A stretch of DNA of 64,000 bases from Bacteroidota bacterium (GTDB lineage Bacteria; Bacteroidota; Bacteroidia; AKYH767-A; OLB10): NCBI GenBank assembly GCA_016713525.1, contig JADJOZ010000008.1, positions 1 through 64,000 of the forward strand, read 5' to 3'. A program made the translations under genes and the position numbers. Positions 45,353-55,207 of the stretch are shown one piece after another (within the stretch, counting starts at the first letter, position 1; each line of letters starts with the position of its first letter). The notes under the pieces are model-generated. The model did no database searches, had not been told where the DNA came from, and saw nothing but the letters and a program-made list of their open reading frames with translations.

Positions 45353-45400
45353 TGTGCAATTAGATGGTTGCAAATATATATGCAACCATTTAATTGCACA
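45353..45400. promoter_or_regulatory. Large palindromic operator of the ArsR operon
   Basis: 20-bp arms with one mismatch around an 8-bp AT spacer: TGTGCAATTA-g-ATGGTTGCA-aatatata-TGCAACCAT-t-TAATTGCACA. Within it, TGCAA/TTGCA half-sites occur four times at 13-bp intervals, each neighbouring pair separated by 8 bp, so two or three ArsR dimers could bind side by side. It ends 8 bp before the arsR start, implying autoregulation. Confidence 0.75.
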
Positions 45401-45500
45401 AGAAATTTTTGAAATAATTACGTATATAATTGATATTTAACTGATTACTTTTTGTGAAGCACGATTTTAAACCTTCTATCGCGGCACAAAACACATGAAA

Positions 45501-46973
45501 TCAACTAATTTGATTTGAGCCTAAAGCATTACCGATAAATTCTTTGTCGTCTTTATTATCGCTCATGATCAACAATTTGTCGCCTTTGAACATGGTGGAA
45601 GTCCCACTCGGGGTAATGTACTTGCCATCTCTGTTAATCAGAACTATCAGAGATGTTTTAGGAAATTTAAATTGGAAAATTTGTTTCCCGATGGCAGTTG
45701 AATTATCATCAATTTCAATTTCAAAAAGTTCGTTTTTAAAATTATCGGACATTTCCAACTCAAGAGGGTATCGTGTTTTAAACTTGACCGGTTTAAAAAG
45801 ATAAAGCCATTTCGCAACAATGCCAATAGTGGTTCCTTGTAAAATCACAGAGGCAAGAACAATAAAAAATACTATATTAAAAATCATTCCTGATTTTTCA
45901 ACTCCCTGCAACATGGGGTAAGTTGCAAAAACAATTGGAACTGCGCCTCTCAAACCTACCCAAGAAATCAACAGTCTTTCTCTGTTTTTCATTTTAAAAA
46001 ACGAGAGGCAGATAAAAACTGCGAGTGGTCGGGCAACAAAAATCAGGAACATCGCAATTACCAGTCCGGTACCTGCGAATGGCAACATTTGCTTAGGGAA
46101 AACAAGCAGTCCGAGAGTCAGGAACATTACAATTTGCATCAGCCATGCCTGGCCGTCATAGAATCTGATAATACTTTTCTTGTGGACAAAATTCTGATTA
46201 CCCAAAATGATTGCTGCGAGATATACTGCCAGGAATCCATTGCCATTAAAAAAAGCTGTGATACTGTACGTGAAGAAAACCAGTGCGAGCATTAAAACCG
46301 GATACAGGCCATAATAATCGAGGTTTACTTTATTAATTACCCAGGTCATTAACTTACCCAGGAAGTAACCGAATAAAGCACCAATAATCATTTGTTGAAA
46401 GAACATTGGAATAAGTGACAGTGCCGGGGCATCCGGGTTTATCATCAGCGATGTGATGCCAATGGTAAGAAAATAGGCCATTGGATCATTACTTCCTGAC
46501 TCTAATTCAAGCAGTGGTCTCAGATTGCCTTTCAAACCGATGCTTTTCGAGCGCAGGACAGAAAAAACTGCAGCCGCATCGGTTGATGATACAATTGCGC
46601 CAATGAGAAATCCTTCCATTAAAGTGAAATCGGAGATTGCAGCAACAAAATAACCAATGGTGCCGGCAGTAATTAAAACACCGAGTGTAGATAACAAAAT
46701 TCCCTGCTTAAGGACGGGCTTTACACTTTCCAGCTTAGTTTCCAAACCTCCGGCAAACAGAATGAAAGTGAGGGCAATAGTACCTAATGACTGCGCCAGT
46801 TCGGCATCATCAAAATGAATTCCACCAATACCATCAGAGCCGGCAAGCATCCCAACTATGAGAAAAATAATAAGAGCAGGAACTCCAACCCTACCAATAG
46901 TTTTACTGGCCAGGATACTTAACAACAATAGTATGGAGCCTATAAGAAGTATATTTTCAGAATTCAGAATCAT
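45501..46973 (-). CDS. Potassium/proton antiporter (CvrA/NhaP2 type)
   Basis: 490 residues from ATG 46973 (MILNSENILLIGSILLLLSI). Twelve to thirteen membrane helices of the CPA1 family: VPALIIFLIVGMLAGSDGIG, TLMEGFLIGAIVSSTDAAAV, SVLRSKSIGLKGNLRPLLEL, ESGSNDPMAYFLTIGI (the essential ND of the ion site) and SWVGLRGAVPIVFATYP. The C-terminal 80 residues form a RCK-C/TrkA-C-like regulatory domain (IEIDDNSTAIGKQIFQFKFP). This combination is that of K+/H+ antiporters of the NhaP2/CvrA type. Single gene. Confidence 0.9.
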   Translation of the reverse strand: MILNSENILLIGSILLLLSILASKTIGRVGVPALIIFLIVGMLAGSDGIGGIHFDDAELAQSLGTIALTFILFAGGLETKLESVKPVLKQGILLSTLGVLITAGTIGYFVAAISDFTLMEGFLIGAIVSSTDAAAVFSVLRSKSIGLKGNLRPLLELESGSNDPMAYFLTIGITSLMINPDAPALSLIPMFFQQMIIGALFGYFLGKLMTWVINKVNLDYYGLYPVLMLALVFFTYSITAFFNGNGFLAVYLAAIILGNQNFVHKKSIIRFYDGQAWLMQIVMFLTLGLLVFPKQMLPFAGTGLVIAMFLIFVARPLAVFICLSFFKMKNRERLLISWVGLRGAVPIVFATYPMLQGVEKSGMIFNIVFFIVLASVILQGTTIGIVAKWLYLFKPVKFKTRYPLELEMSDNFKNELFEIEIDDNSTAIGKQIFQFKFPKTSLIVLINRDGKYITPSGTSTMFKGDKLLIMSDNKDDKEFIGNALGSNQIS

Positions 46974-47171
46974 AGAAAGTAATTTCAGATGTTGTGAAGA
47001 TAGTAAAATAATCCAGAAATAAAATGATCTAAAAATGAACTGGTTACATATTCTGTTTTTTACCCTAAATCCGGGATACAAAATATTTATTATTCAGGGT
47101 TTATTTCAGTTGTAAAAAAAGACCTGACAAAGAATCAATTAACAGGCAAAGGAATAAAAATATTCCACATT

Positions 47172-48065
47172 TTAACTCAGAAAATTCCCATTCAATGAAG
47201 AAGGTGCATAACCAAATTGCTTCCTGAAAGATTTACTAAAAGCGCTTACGTCGGAGAAGCCTGCCAATAGAGCAACTTCAGAGATGGCAACATGATCAAT
47301 TAACAATTTATTTTTAGCGTAATCAAGTCGCTTCCGTATCACATACTGATAGGGAGTTATTCCAAATACCTTCCGGAACAAGCGGTAGAAATGGTATTCT
47401 GACAAGCAACAATAAACTGCTGCATCATTAACGTCAATTGTATTTAAATAGTTGGCGTCTAAATATGCTTTCCCTGAATTAATTCTTCGCAATAAATCCT
47501 TTCTGGTAACAGACTTCACTGATGGGATATTCTGCAACTGCCTATAAACTGGAATATGATCAGCAATAATATTTTCTGCAAGGTTGAAATAAAATTCATT
47601 CGTAAACTCACCGGCTGAAAGTTGGCCAGTAGTAAATTCTTTGTCTATTTTTCTGAGATACTGCCCTAAAATGGTTTCATCTGATGCATACTTATTTTCC
47701 AAAAAATCATTCCCTTTAAAGAATTTATCAAGTGCCGGATCAGGATGAAAGGTATCGGGTCTGCGGTAACTTGCAGTTACTTCTGATAACAAATCATGAG
47801 ATAAGTCTATACAAATGCCGCTAACTGGAACACGACTGTCAATTTCAACTGCACCCTCTGCTGAATGATTTGCAAGCAAATACTGCCCGTTAGTAACACT
47901 GTATTTGTTCCCGTTAACGGTATATTCCTCACAACCATTGCTGACATATTTAATTGAAAAATTCCTAAACTTCAGTGGACTGGATATCTCACTTATTGAG
48001 GAAAAGTCAATCAAACTTCTCTTATCAGGAGCATACACTAAAAGGTTCAGTGGAGAAGTCTGCAT
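47172..48065 (-). CDS. AraC-family transcriptional regulator
   Basis: 297 residues. N-terminal part (1-190) is a sensor domain of unknown ligand with an AraC-type cupin look (CEEYTVNGNKYSVTNGQYLL). The C-terminal 100 residues carry the two HTH motifs of AraC/XylS proteins: INSGKAYLDANYLNTIDVND, AAVYCCLSEYHFYRLFRKVF, GITPYQYVIRKRLDYAKNKL and VALLAGFSDVSAFSKSFRKQ. No clear target gene; divergent neighbours are not obviously linked. Confidence 0.9.
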   Translation of the reverse strand: MQTSPLNLLVYAPDKRSLIDFSSISEISSPLKFRNFSIKYVSNGCEEYTVNGNKYSVTNGQYLLANHSAEGAVEIDSRVPVSGICIDLSHDLLSEVTASYRRPDTFHPDPALDKFFKGNDFLENKYASDETILGQYLRKIDKEFTTGQLSAGEFTNEFYFNLAENIIADHIPVYRQLQNIPSVKSVTRKDLLRRINSGKAYLDANYLNTIDVNDAAVYCCLSEYHFYRLFRKVFGITPYQYVIRKRLDYAKNKLLIDHVAISEVALLAGFSDVSAFSKSFRKQFGYAPSSLNGNFLS

Positions 48066-48082
48066 CAGAATCTATCTTTTTT

Positions 48083-48090
48083 CAAAGATA
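48083..48090 (-). promoter_or_regulatory. -7 promoter element of the AraC gene
   Basis: TATCTTTG on the minus strand, 17 bp before the start; it forms the 5' arm of a small hairpin TATCTT...AAGATA. Confidence 0.45.
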
Positions 48091-48153
48091 AAAATCAATT
48101 TGATGAATTGCAATACCAGAACTTACTAATTCGTAATTATATTGTAAATTCTA

Positions 48154-49582
48154 TCACAATCGCACAACCCGCTTCGTGGCAACAGGATTGCCATCTGCGT
48201 AAAGCGAAACAAGGTAAATACCGCCCGGAATATGACTCAAACCTGACAGCGACAAAATATTTTCAGACTGTCCGGGATTTGAAAACTGCTTTGCTACGAC
48301 TTTTTGGCCAAGGGTATTGCATAAAACAATCTCAAATTGCTTATAATGTTCCAATCCGGCAAATCTGACTTGCAGATCATCAACAAAAGGATTAGGAAAA
48401 GTCTGTAATTCCAATTGATTGTTTGCCAATTCTGATGTTCCGGTAAGTGTTGCCAGATAATTATTGTAAGTCTTCAGTAAAACGGTGATCACAGGCACCA
48501 GAGTCCAGGAATTATTTTTGGAATCATTAGTGAATACCGTAATACTCAAATCGCGCAAAGGGAAATACCAGGAACTGGCAGCGTAGGCTAAATCTCCACC
48601 ATGTCCAAACCCTTCATACCCTGCAAAAAATTTCCGCATTAATCCTAATCCATATGTGGTTGAAGGTAATCCCGGGGCTGCAACAGTAGTTTTGGCTTCT
48701 GACATTGTAGCTGCTGAAAGTATATCGCCACGCATATAAGTCCGCATCCATCTGGTTACATCTGTTGGTGTTGCAAAATATCCTCCGGCAGCACCGGCAG
48801 CAGAATTCAGTGACAGGTAATTAATATAAAAGTTATGGGCATCATCATTGACACCATCACCATTTAAATCCATCCATACATGAGCCACAGGAGAACTAAT
48901 TGATTCAAATGAAGGAGTTGCAATAGTATTCATCGCCAGGGGTGCAAAGAAACGATTCCTTAATTCCTGATAAAAATAATTTCCGGTTGCTTCTCTGATA
49001 ATCTGAGCCAGCAAAAAATAATTGGTATTAGAATACGACCATGCTCGGATTAAATTGTTGTGGTGCAATAAAGGTTTGAATTAAATCGATTGGATCCCAG
49101 ATAGAATCCTGGTCACCTAAAAGTGCAGGTTGACATGCAGGATTGCTCAGTACATCATACAATCCACTTTCATGTCTCAGTAATTGTCGGATAGTAATAT
49201 TCGGATTTATATACTGAATAGTATCTATCCACTGATAAAGACTATCATCAAGATTCAAAATTCCCTGTTCTGCGAGTTGCATTACACATGCTGCAGTTAT
49301 CGTTTTTGTAATACTGCCTATGAGATAAACATCATCAGTGGTCACACTATCTAAAGGCACCAAAGAACTGATTCCGGTTGCCCTTGCCCATACAGCAGTA
49401 TCGGGAAATTGCATTGCAGCACTCAATGATTTTACATTTAAAACCACCTGCATGCTATCGAGAGATTTACTCAACATGCTATCGAGAGGAAATGGAACCC
49501 CTTGTCCATTTGATTTGAACAAAGGGAACCATATCAGAAACAAAACTAACCGGACGGAAATATTCTTCATCTTTAATTTCAT
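48154..49582 (-). CDS. Secreted serine hydrolase (class C beta-lactamase fold) with T9SS sorting domain (frameshift)
   Basis: About 475 residues. Start ATG 49582, signal peptide ending SNGQ. The catalytic SxxK is in YLIGSITKTITAACVMQLAE, LLRHESGLYD follows, and the YxN motif is in AWSYSNTNYFLLAQI. The frame breaks at 49043-49048; two G's appear to be missing (FNPG-AWSYSN restored). The C-terminal 85 residues are a type A sorting domain (LQTFPNPFVDDLQVRF ... GGIYLVSLYADG). The family includes D-aminopeptidases, esterases and penicillin-binding proteins, so a true beta-lactamase is only one option. Confidence 0.85.
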
Positions 49583-49881
49583 AGTATTAGCATTGTTTAA
49601 CAGAAGCCAAATTTGAACAATTAAAAACTTTCCGTGTTTGTCAAATACTGCTAATTTCAATTTTCAATAAAATACTATCTCAAATGATCTATTGAATTCC
49701 GTTGAAAATCCATGACAATTTCAGATTATTTGATAATCATTTTTATATCCACTTCAAGTGACAAAAATCACGTAATCAATAAAAATTGCCAATTTTATTT
49801 ATGAGTAATCTCATGTTCTTAACGCCTCATTATCAATACATTTAATATTTTAAAAACTTACTCAACTAGTGAAATGTTTGG

Positions 49882-49889
49882 TAATTTTG
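49882..49889 (+). promoter_or_regulatory. -7 promoter element of katG
   Basis: TAATTTTG, TAnnTTTG consensus, 33 bp before ATG 49923. Confidence 0.45.
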
Positions 49890-49922
49890 CACCACTAAAC
49901 TGACACAAAAAAACAAAATAAT

Positions 49923-52162
49923 ATGGAAGAAAACAAAACCAGGGCTCAACAGGCAGCGCCACTGTCAATGGTGAGAGTAAATGCCCGTTTTCGGGAGGAA
50001 TGAAACAAACTGCCGGTTCGGGGACAAGAAATCAGAACTGGTGGCCGAATCAATTGAAATTAAACATTCTGCGCCAACATTCATCGCTTTCAAATCCGAT
50101 GAATCCGGAATTTAACTATGCAGAAGAGTTTAAAAGCCTGGATTTAACGGCTTTAAAAAAGGACATTTATGAGTTAATGACAAAATCGCAAGATTGGTGG
50201 CCGGCAGATTTTGGCCATTATGGTCCGTTTTTTATCAGAATGGCGTGGCATAGTGCAGGAACCTATCGAATTGCAGATGGTCGTGGTGGTGCCGGTTCAG
50301 GAACTCAACGTTTTGCACCTTTAAACAGTTGGCCTGATAATGCCAATCTGGATAAAGCCCGTTTGCTGCTTTGGCCAATCAAGCAAAAGTATGGTAAGAA
50401 AATTTCGTGGGCCGACTTAATGGTTCTTGCAGGAAACTGTGCTTTGGAATCAATGGGCTTTAAAACTTTCGGATTTGGTGGCGGACGTGAAGATGTTTGG
50501 GAACCGGAAGAAGAAATTTATTGGGGTTCGGAAGGAAAATGGCTGGAAGATAAACGCTATTCCGGTGACCGCGAACTGGAGAATCCATTGGCTGCCGTGC
50601 AGATGGGTCTTATTTATGTAAACCCTGAAGGACCGAACAGTAATCCTGATCCAATTGCTTCAGCGCGTGATATTCGGGAAACATTTGCCCGAATGGCTAT
50701 GAATGATGAAGAAACAGTTGCCCTGATTGCAGGTGGTCATACATTTGGAAAAACACACGGAGCTGCCGACCCATCTAAATATGTCAGTGTTGAACCTGCT
50801 GCTGCAGGAATCGAGGAACAAAGTATGGGTTGGAAAAATTCATTCGGCACCGGTCATGGTGTTGATACTATCACCAGTGGCTTAGAAGGTGCATGGACTA
50901 CTACACCAACCAAATGGAGTAATAACTTTTTCTGGAATTTATTTGGTTACGAATGGGAATTGTCAAAGAGTCCCGCCGGCGCACACCAATGGAAACCAAA
51001 ACATGGCATGGGAGCAGATACTGTTCCGGATGCTCATGATCCCTCAAAGCGTCATGCACCAACGATGCTCACCACTGATCTTGCATTACGTCATGATCCG
51101 GCATACGAAAAAATATCGCGTCGTTTCCTCGAGAATCCTGATGCTTTCGCAGATGCATTTGCACGTGCATGGTTTAAACTTACGCATCGTGACATGGGTC
51201 CCATTTCAAGATATCTTGGTCCGGAAGTACCTAAAGAAGAACTTATCTGGCAAGATCCGCTTCCTGCAGTAAATCATCCGTTAGTAAATGATCAGGATGT
51301 AGCTGCATTGAAAGACAAAATTCTTGCATCAGGACTTTCTGTCTCGCAACTAGTATCAACTGCATGGGCTTCTGCTTCAACATTCCGTGGTTCTGATAAA
51401 CGTGGTGGTGCTAATGGTGCCCGTATTCGTTTAACTCCTCAAAAAGACTGGGAAGCAAATAATCCGGCACAACTGAAAAAAGTTCTTGATACGCTCAGTA
51501 ACATACAGCAAGAATTTAACGCTGCACAAACCGGTGATAAAAAAGTTTCTATGGCCGACCTGATCGTGCTTGCCGGATGTGCAGGTATAGAACAAGGAGC
51601 TAAAAATGCAGGAACTCCAGTAAAAGTTCCATTTACTCCGGGTCGTACCGATGCCACACAGGAACAAACAGATGTTGAATCGTTTGCTGTTATTGAGCCT
51701 GTTGCAGATGGATTCCGGAACTACATGAAACAAGGGTGTAAATTTGCTGCTGAAGAAATGTTAATTGATAAAGCACAATTACTAACGTTAACAGCTCCGG
51801 AATTGACTTTGCTGGTTGCAGGAATGCGTGCACTGAATGCGAATTTTGATAATTCAAAACATGGTATTTTCACCGGCAAACCTGAAGCATTGACAAATGA
51901 TTTTCTGGTAAATCTGCTTGATTTAGGAACAACCTGGAAAGCAACCAATGATTCCCAAAGTTCTTTCGAAGGAAGAGATCGCAAAACCGGAGCACTTAAA
52001 TATACTGCAACAAGAGCCGATTTGATCTTCGGATCTAACTCCGAACTCCGGGCTATTGCTGAAGTATATGCTTGTTCCGATGCAAAAGATCGGTTTGTAA
52101 ATGATTTTGTTGCGGCCTGGAATAAAGTAATGAATCTCGATCGGTTTGATATTGCCAAATAA
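49923..52162 (+). CDS. katG: Catalase-peroxidase (frameshift near the N-terminus)
   Basis: About 747 residues, normal KatG length. ATG 49923 starts MEE; one A missing at 49930-49933, after which the frame reads NQGSTGSATVNGESKCPFSG + GMKQTAGSGTRNQNWWPNQL. Distal pocket RMAWHSAGTYRIADGRGG (Trp of the Met-Tyr-Trp crosslink), Tyr in GLIYVNPEGPNSNPDP, Met in EEQSMGWKNSFGTGHG and proximal His in GGHTFGKTHGA are all present. The C-terminal half is the usual heme-free duplicate. It destroys hydrogen peroxide as catalase and peroxidase. Own promoter and terminator. An internal ATG at 50000 would lose 25 residues. Confidence 0.95.
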
Positions 52163-52184
52163 TATCAGATTCGTACTATAAAGT

Positions 52185-52217
52185 AAAAAGGTGATCTTCA
52201 AAGGTCACCTTTTTTTA
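52185..52217 (+). terminator. Intrinsic terminator of katG
   Basis: AAAAAGGTGA-tcttcaaagg-TCACCTTTTT followed by more T's, 22 bp after the stop. Confidence 0.9.
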
Positions 52218-52300
52218 TGGATACAATTCTGAAGTTAACAAAACGGATGGTTTGGTGTTAACATAAGACCAAACTATTATAATCTTTTTAAAAAGCAACT

Positions 52301-53113
52301 ATGTTCACACCTATTCAAGGCCGAAATCTTACTAAAAATATTTCCGGTTTCACAATTGCCTATGATGATATGGGCGAAGGAACTCCAATTATATTCCTCC
52401 ATGGATTTCCATTCAACAAATCGATGTGGAAAGATCAGTACGATTATCTTAAGCAAAACTTCCGGGTGATTGCCCCTGATTTGAGGAGCTTTGGCAATTC
52501 AAAAGATGATTCATCTGAATTGAGTATGGACCTTTTTGCAAATGACTTGATAGCATTAATGGATGATTTGAAATTAGATAAGGTGACGGTCTGCGGCTTG
52601 TCGATGGGTGGATATATAGCGTTGAATGCTATTCAGCGTTATCCGGAGCGATTTGATACCATAATTTTATGTGACACCCAATGTAATGCCGACACCGAAG
52701 AAGGAAAGGCAAAACGTTATAAATCCATTGAAGAAATAAAATCAAAAGGGACTTCTGAGTTCACAGAAGGATTTCTTAAAAATGCTTTTCATCCCGACAC
52801 ATTAACATCAAAGCCTGAAATAGTTTCCGATACAAGAACGATGATGCTTTCAAATTCAATACAAGCATTTACCCATGGCCTGAAAGCCTTAGCAGAAAGA
52901 AAAGATACTTGTTCGAAGTTAGATCAAATCAATGTGCCTGCATTAATAATTTGCGGTTCTGATGATACGCTTACACCGGTATCAAAAGCACAGTATTTGC
53001 ATGAGAATATAAAAGGTTCACAACTCAGCATCATTCCAAAAGCAGGTCATATTTCAAATATGGAACAACCGGATGAATTCAATAAAATCGTTTATGATTT
53101 CTTAAAATCATAA
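52301..53113 (+). CDS. Alpha/beta hydrolase
   Basis: 270 residues. Oxyanion-hole motif IIFLHGFPFNKSMW, nucleophile elbow CGLSMGGYIAL (Ser), acid ICGSDDTLTPVSKA (Asp) and general base AGHISNMEQPDEF (His): a complete catalytic triad. No signal peptide, so cytosolic. The closest families are the 3-oxoadipate enol-lactonase-like and haloperoxidase-like hydrolases, but the substrate cannot be assigned. Single gene after the katG terminator. Confidence 0.9.
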   Translation: MFTPIQGRNLTKNISGFTIAYDDMGEGTPIIFLHGFPFNKSMWKDQYDYLKQNFRVIAPDLRSFGNSKDDSSELSMDLFANDLIALMDDLKLDKVTVCGLSMGGYIALNAIQRYPERFDTIILCDTQCNADTEEGKAKRYKSIEEIKSKGTSEFTEGFLKNAFHPDTLTSKPEIVSDTRTMMLSNSIQAFTHGLKALAERKDTCSKLDQINVPALIICGSDDTLTPVSKAQYLHENIKGSQLSIIPKAGHISNMEQPDEFNKIVYDFLKS

Positions 53114-53131
53114 ATGGCAACTTCAGCAAAA

Positions 53132-53584
53132 TTATTTTTTATCAGAAACTGAGGGGAAAGGCCTCCAGGTGTAACTTTTCTGAACAATTTTCCAGGAGCC
53201 TTCATATTTCAGCAACAAAAAGTAGTCTGTAAAAATTCTCCAGCCAGGAACAACAATTTCAGCTTTCGCCATGGCGGCATCATTTTCAAAATCGATTGAA
53301 ATTATTCTGCCAATTCTGTTTGCTTTTTCGCCGGGTTTAATATTTGCAATATACTTCTCACCGGAGCGAACTAACAAGCTATCGGTATCTGATACAGCAT
53401 ACAACTTAAAATCGGGGTGAAAGGCTTTACGCAGGCGTTCAGGCTCCCCATTTGCGGTACCTTCAATATAATCCATTAATGTGCTCGTGATTTGAGCGAT
53501 TTCGGTTTTGGAATCGACTTGTGCAAGTGCCTGAATCCCGGATAACAACAAACAAATAGCAAGTAAGCCTTGAAACTTTTTCAT
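53132..53584 (-). CDS. Secreted NTF2-like (lumazine-binding type) protein
   Basis: 150 residues with signal peptide (MKKFQGLLAICLLLSGIQALAQ). The cone-shaped NTF2 fold is suggested by AQITSTLMDYIEGTANGEPE, RLRKAFHPDFKLYAVSDTDS, GEKYIANIKPGEKANRIGRI and DYFLLLKYEGSWKIVQKSY, typical of the putative lumazine-binding group of NTF2-like proteins. Function unknown. Only 2 bp after the upstream T9SS gene's stop, so likely co-transcribed with it. Confidence 0.75.
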   Translation of the reverse strand: MKKFQGLLAICLLLSGIQALAQVDSKTEIAQITSTLMDYIEGTANGEPERLRKAFHPDFKLYAVSDTDSLLVRSGEKYIANIKPGEKANRIGRIISIDFENDAAMAKAEIVVPGWRIFTDYFLLLKYEGSWKIVQKSYTWRPFPSVSDKK

Positions 53585-53586
53585 AA

Positions 53587-55158
53587 CTAATTTTTAATTA
53601 ATCGAACAACTTTTCTCTGATTTTCAGTAGTTAATTCGGCAGTATAAAATCCTCCGGGTAACAGTAACCCAAAAGTTATTTGATCAGTTTCACCAGCAAA
53701 GTTTTTCTTTTCAACAACCCTCCCGGCGACATCCCTAACAATTAATTCTATACCCGAATTCATGCCCACATCAATGAGAAGTGTAAACTCTGAATTTGAA
53801 GGATTCGGAAACACTGAAATAGAATTTAATGGTTCCTCTTGATTTAGGCCCACATTGGTGCATAAAACTGTGGTTTGGACATTACTGCTTTCTATGGGTA
53901 ATGGACTCACTGCAAAAGCATTGCCTGAAGTGGTCACCAATGCCGCAAATGCATTAGTGCACTGGATAGTGGTTGCTATGGTTGGAGGGTCACTTTCGAA
54001 ACAGCCGCTATTCCCCAGACTATCTGTTTTAACCAGATATACATCACCGGAGCCAAAAGCACCTCCTACAATATTTCCACAAATTAAAAATCCGCCATCG
54101 GAAGTTGCTAAAACATACCTCGCCTCCTCAGCTGTTGTTGAACTGCCATAAGTTTTCGACCATTCTAAAGTCCCTGACATTGATAATTTAATCAGATAAA
54201 AGTCATAAAAAACAGAACCAAAACTATTACTAATTCCGCCAATAACACAGCCACCATCCGGAGTGTTCAGAGCTTTGAATCCCCAATCCATTGATGCGCC
54301 TCCAATAGATTGAGACCACAGCAGGGTACCTGATTGATCTGTCCTGATTACCAGTAATTCATAAGTTAAACTTCCAGATGGCACAGTGAACCCGGTCATA
54401 ATATATCCGCCGTCAGCAGTCTGTACAATTGATTTCGCATGGTCTTGTGTACTCGTTCCATAATATCTTGCCCATTGCAAATTACCTGATGCATCTGTTT
54501 TTAACAATAACACATCTGAAGTAGATGCTTGACCGAGTTGAAATATGCCTGTAACAGCAAAACCACCATCGCTAGTTTGACATAATTGATACCCGGCTTG
54601 AATACCTTGAAAGGAATATATTTTTGTCCACATGGTATTGCCTGCTATATCAAGTTTAATCAAAAATATATCATTGCCAAACTGTCCAACAATTACTATT
54701 TCACCACCAGGTAATACCAGCACATCCTGAGCGATAGAGCCACTTGGACTCGGTAATTGTTTTGACCATAATGGTACTCCGACGGAATCTGTTTTAATTA
54801 AATGTGCTTCAGGGATATTTGATCCGGTGGGAACAATATCGCCTACAATAATAAAACCATTGTCGCTTGTTTGTTTAATTGCACGTCCAAGTAAATTATC
54901 CGTAGCGTCTAATGTTTTCGTCCACATCAAATTTCCCGACTGATCGGTCTTTACCAAATAATTATTAATATCACTGGAAGAAGCAATGGTCCATGTAAGT
55001 GTTATATATCCCCCATCATAAGTATGATCAGCACCCAAAACGGAGTTTTCCTGCAAATTGGTTCCGTAAGTTTTGTGGAAGGTTAATTGAGCACATGCAA
55101 ACTGATTGTATGCATAAAATACTGAAACAAAAAAGAAACAAAGTAATTTTATTTTCAT
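53587..55158 (-). CDS. Secreted propeller-like protein with T9SS sorting domain
   Basis: 523 residues. Signal peptide ending CAQ. About seven 50-residue repeats of the form KTYG......A..v.qT.DGGYi..G.......D..liKtD..Gn..W.k (e.g. QTADGGYIMTGFTVPSGSLT, CQTSDGGFAVTGIFQLGQAS) should form a propeller. The type A sorting domain (ISVFPNPSNSEFTLLIDVG; LIVRDVAGRVVEKKNFAG) is very like that of the gene upstream. Exported surface protein of unknown role. Tandem with 55208-57759. Confidence 0.9.
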   Translation of the reverse strand: MKIKLLCFFFVSVFYAYNQFACAQLTFHKTYGTNLQENSVLGADHTYDGGYITLTWTIASSSDINNYLVKTDQSGNLMWTKTLDATDNLLGRAIKQTSDNGFIIVGDIVPTGSNIPEAHLIKTDSVGVPLWSKQLPSPSGSIAQDVLVLPGGEIVIVGQFGNDIFLIKLDIAGNTMWTKIYSFQGIQAGYQLCQTSDGGFAVTGIFQLGQASTSDVLLLKTDASGNLQWARYYGTSTQDHAKSIVQTADGGYIMTGFTVPSGSLTYELLVIRTDQSGTLLWSQSIGGASMDWGFKALNTPDGGCVIGGISNSFGSVFYDFYLIKLSMSGTLEWSKTYGSSTTAEEARYVLATSDGGFLICGNIVGGAFGSGDVYLVKTDSLGNSGCFESDPPTIATTIQCTNAFAALVTTSGNAFAVSPLPIESSNVQTTVLCTNVGLNQEEPLNSISVFPNPSNSEFTLLIDVGMNSGIELIVRDVAGRVVEKKNFAGETDQITFGLLLPGGFYTAELTTENQRKVVRLIKN

Positions 55159-55207
55159 AGCAAATTAGAATTAAGATAATACTCTCTGAAATATCTATTA
55201 TAAGTGA

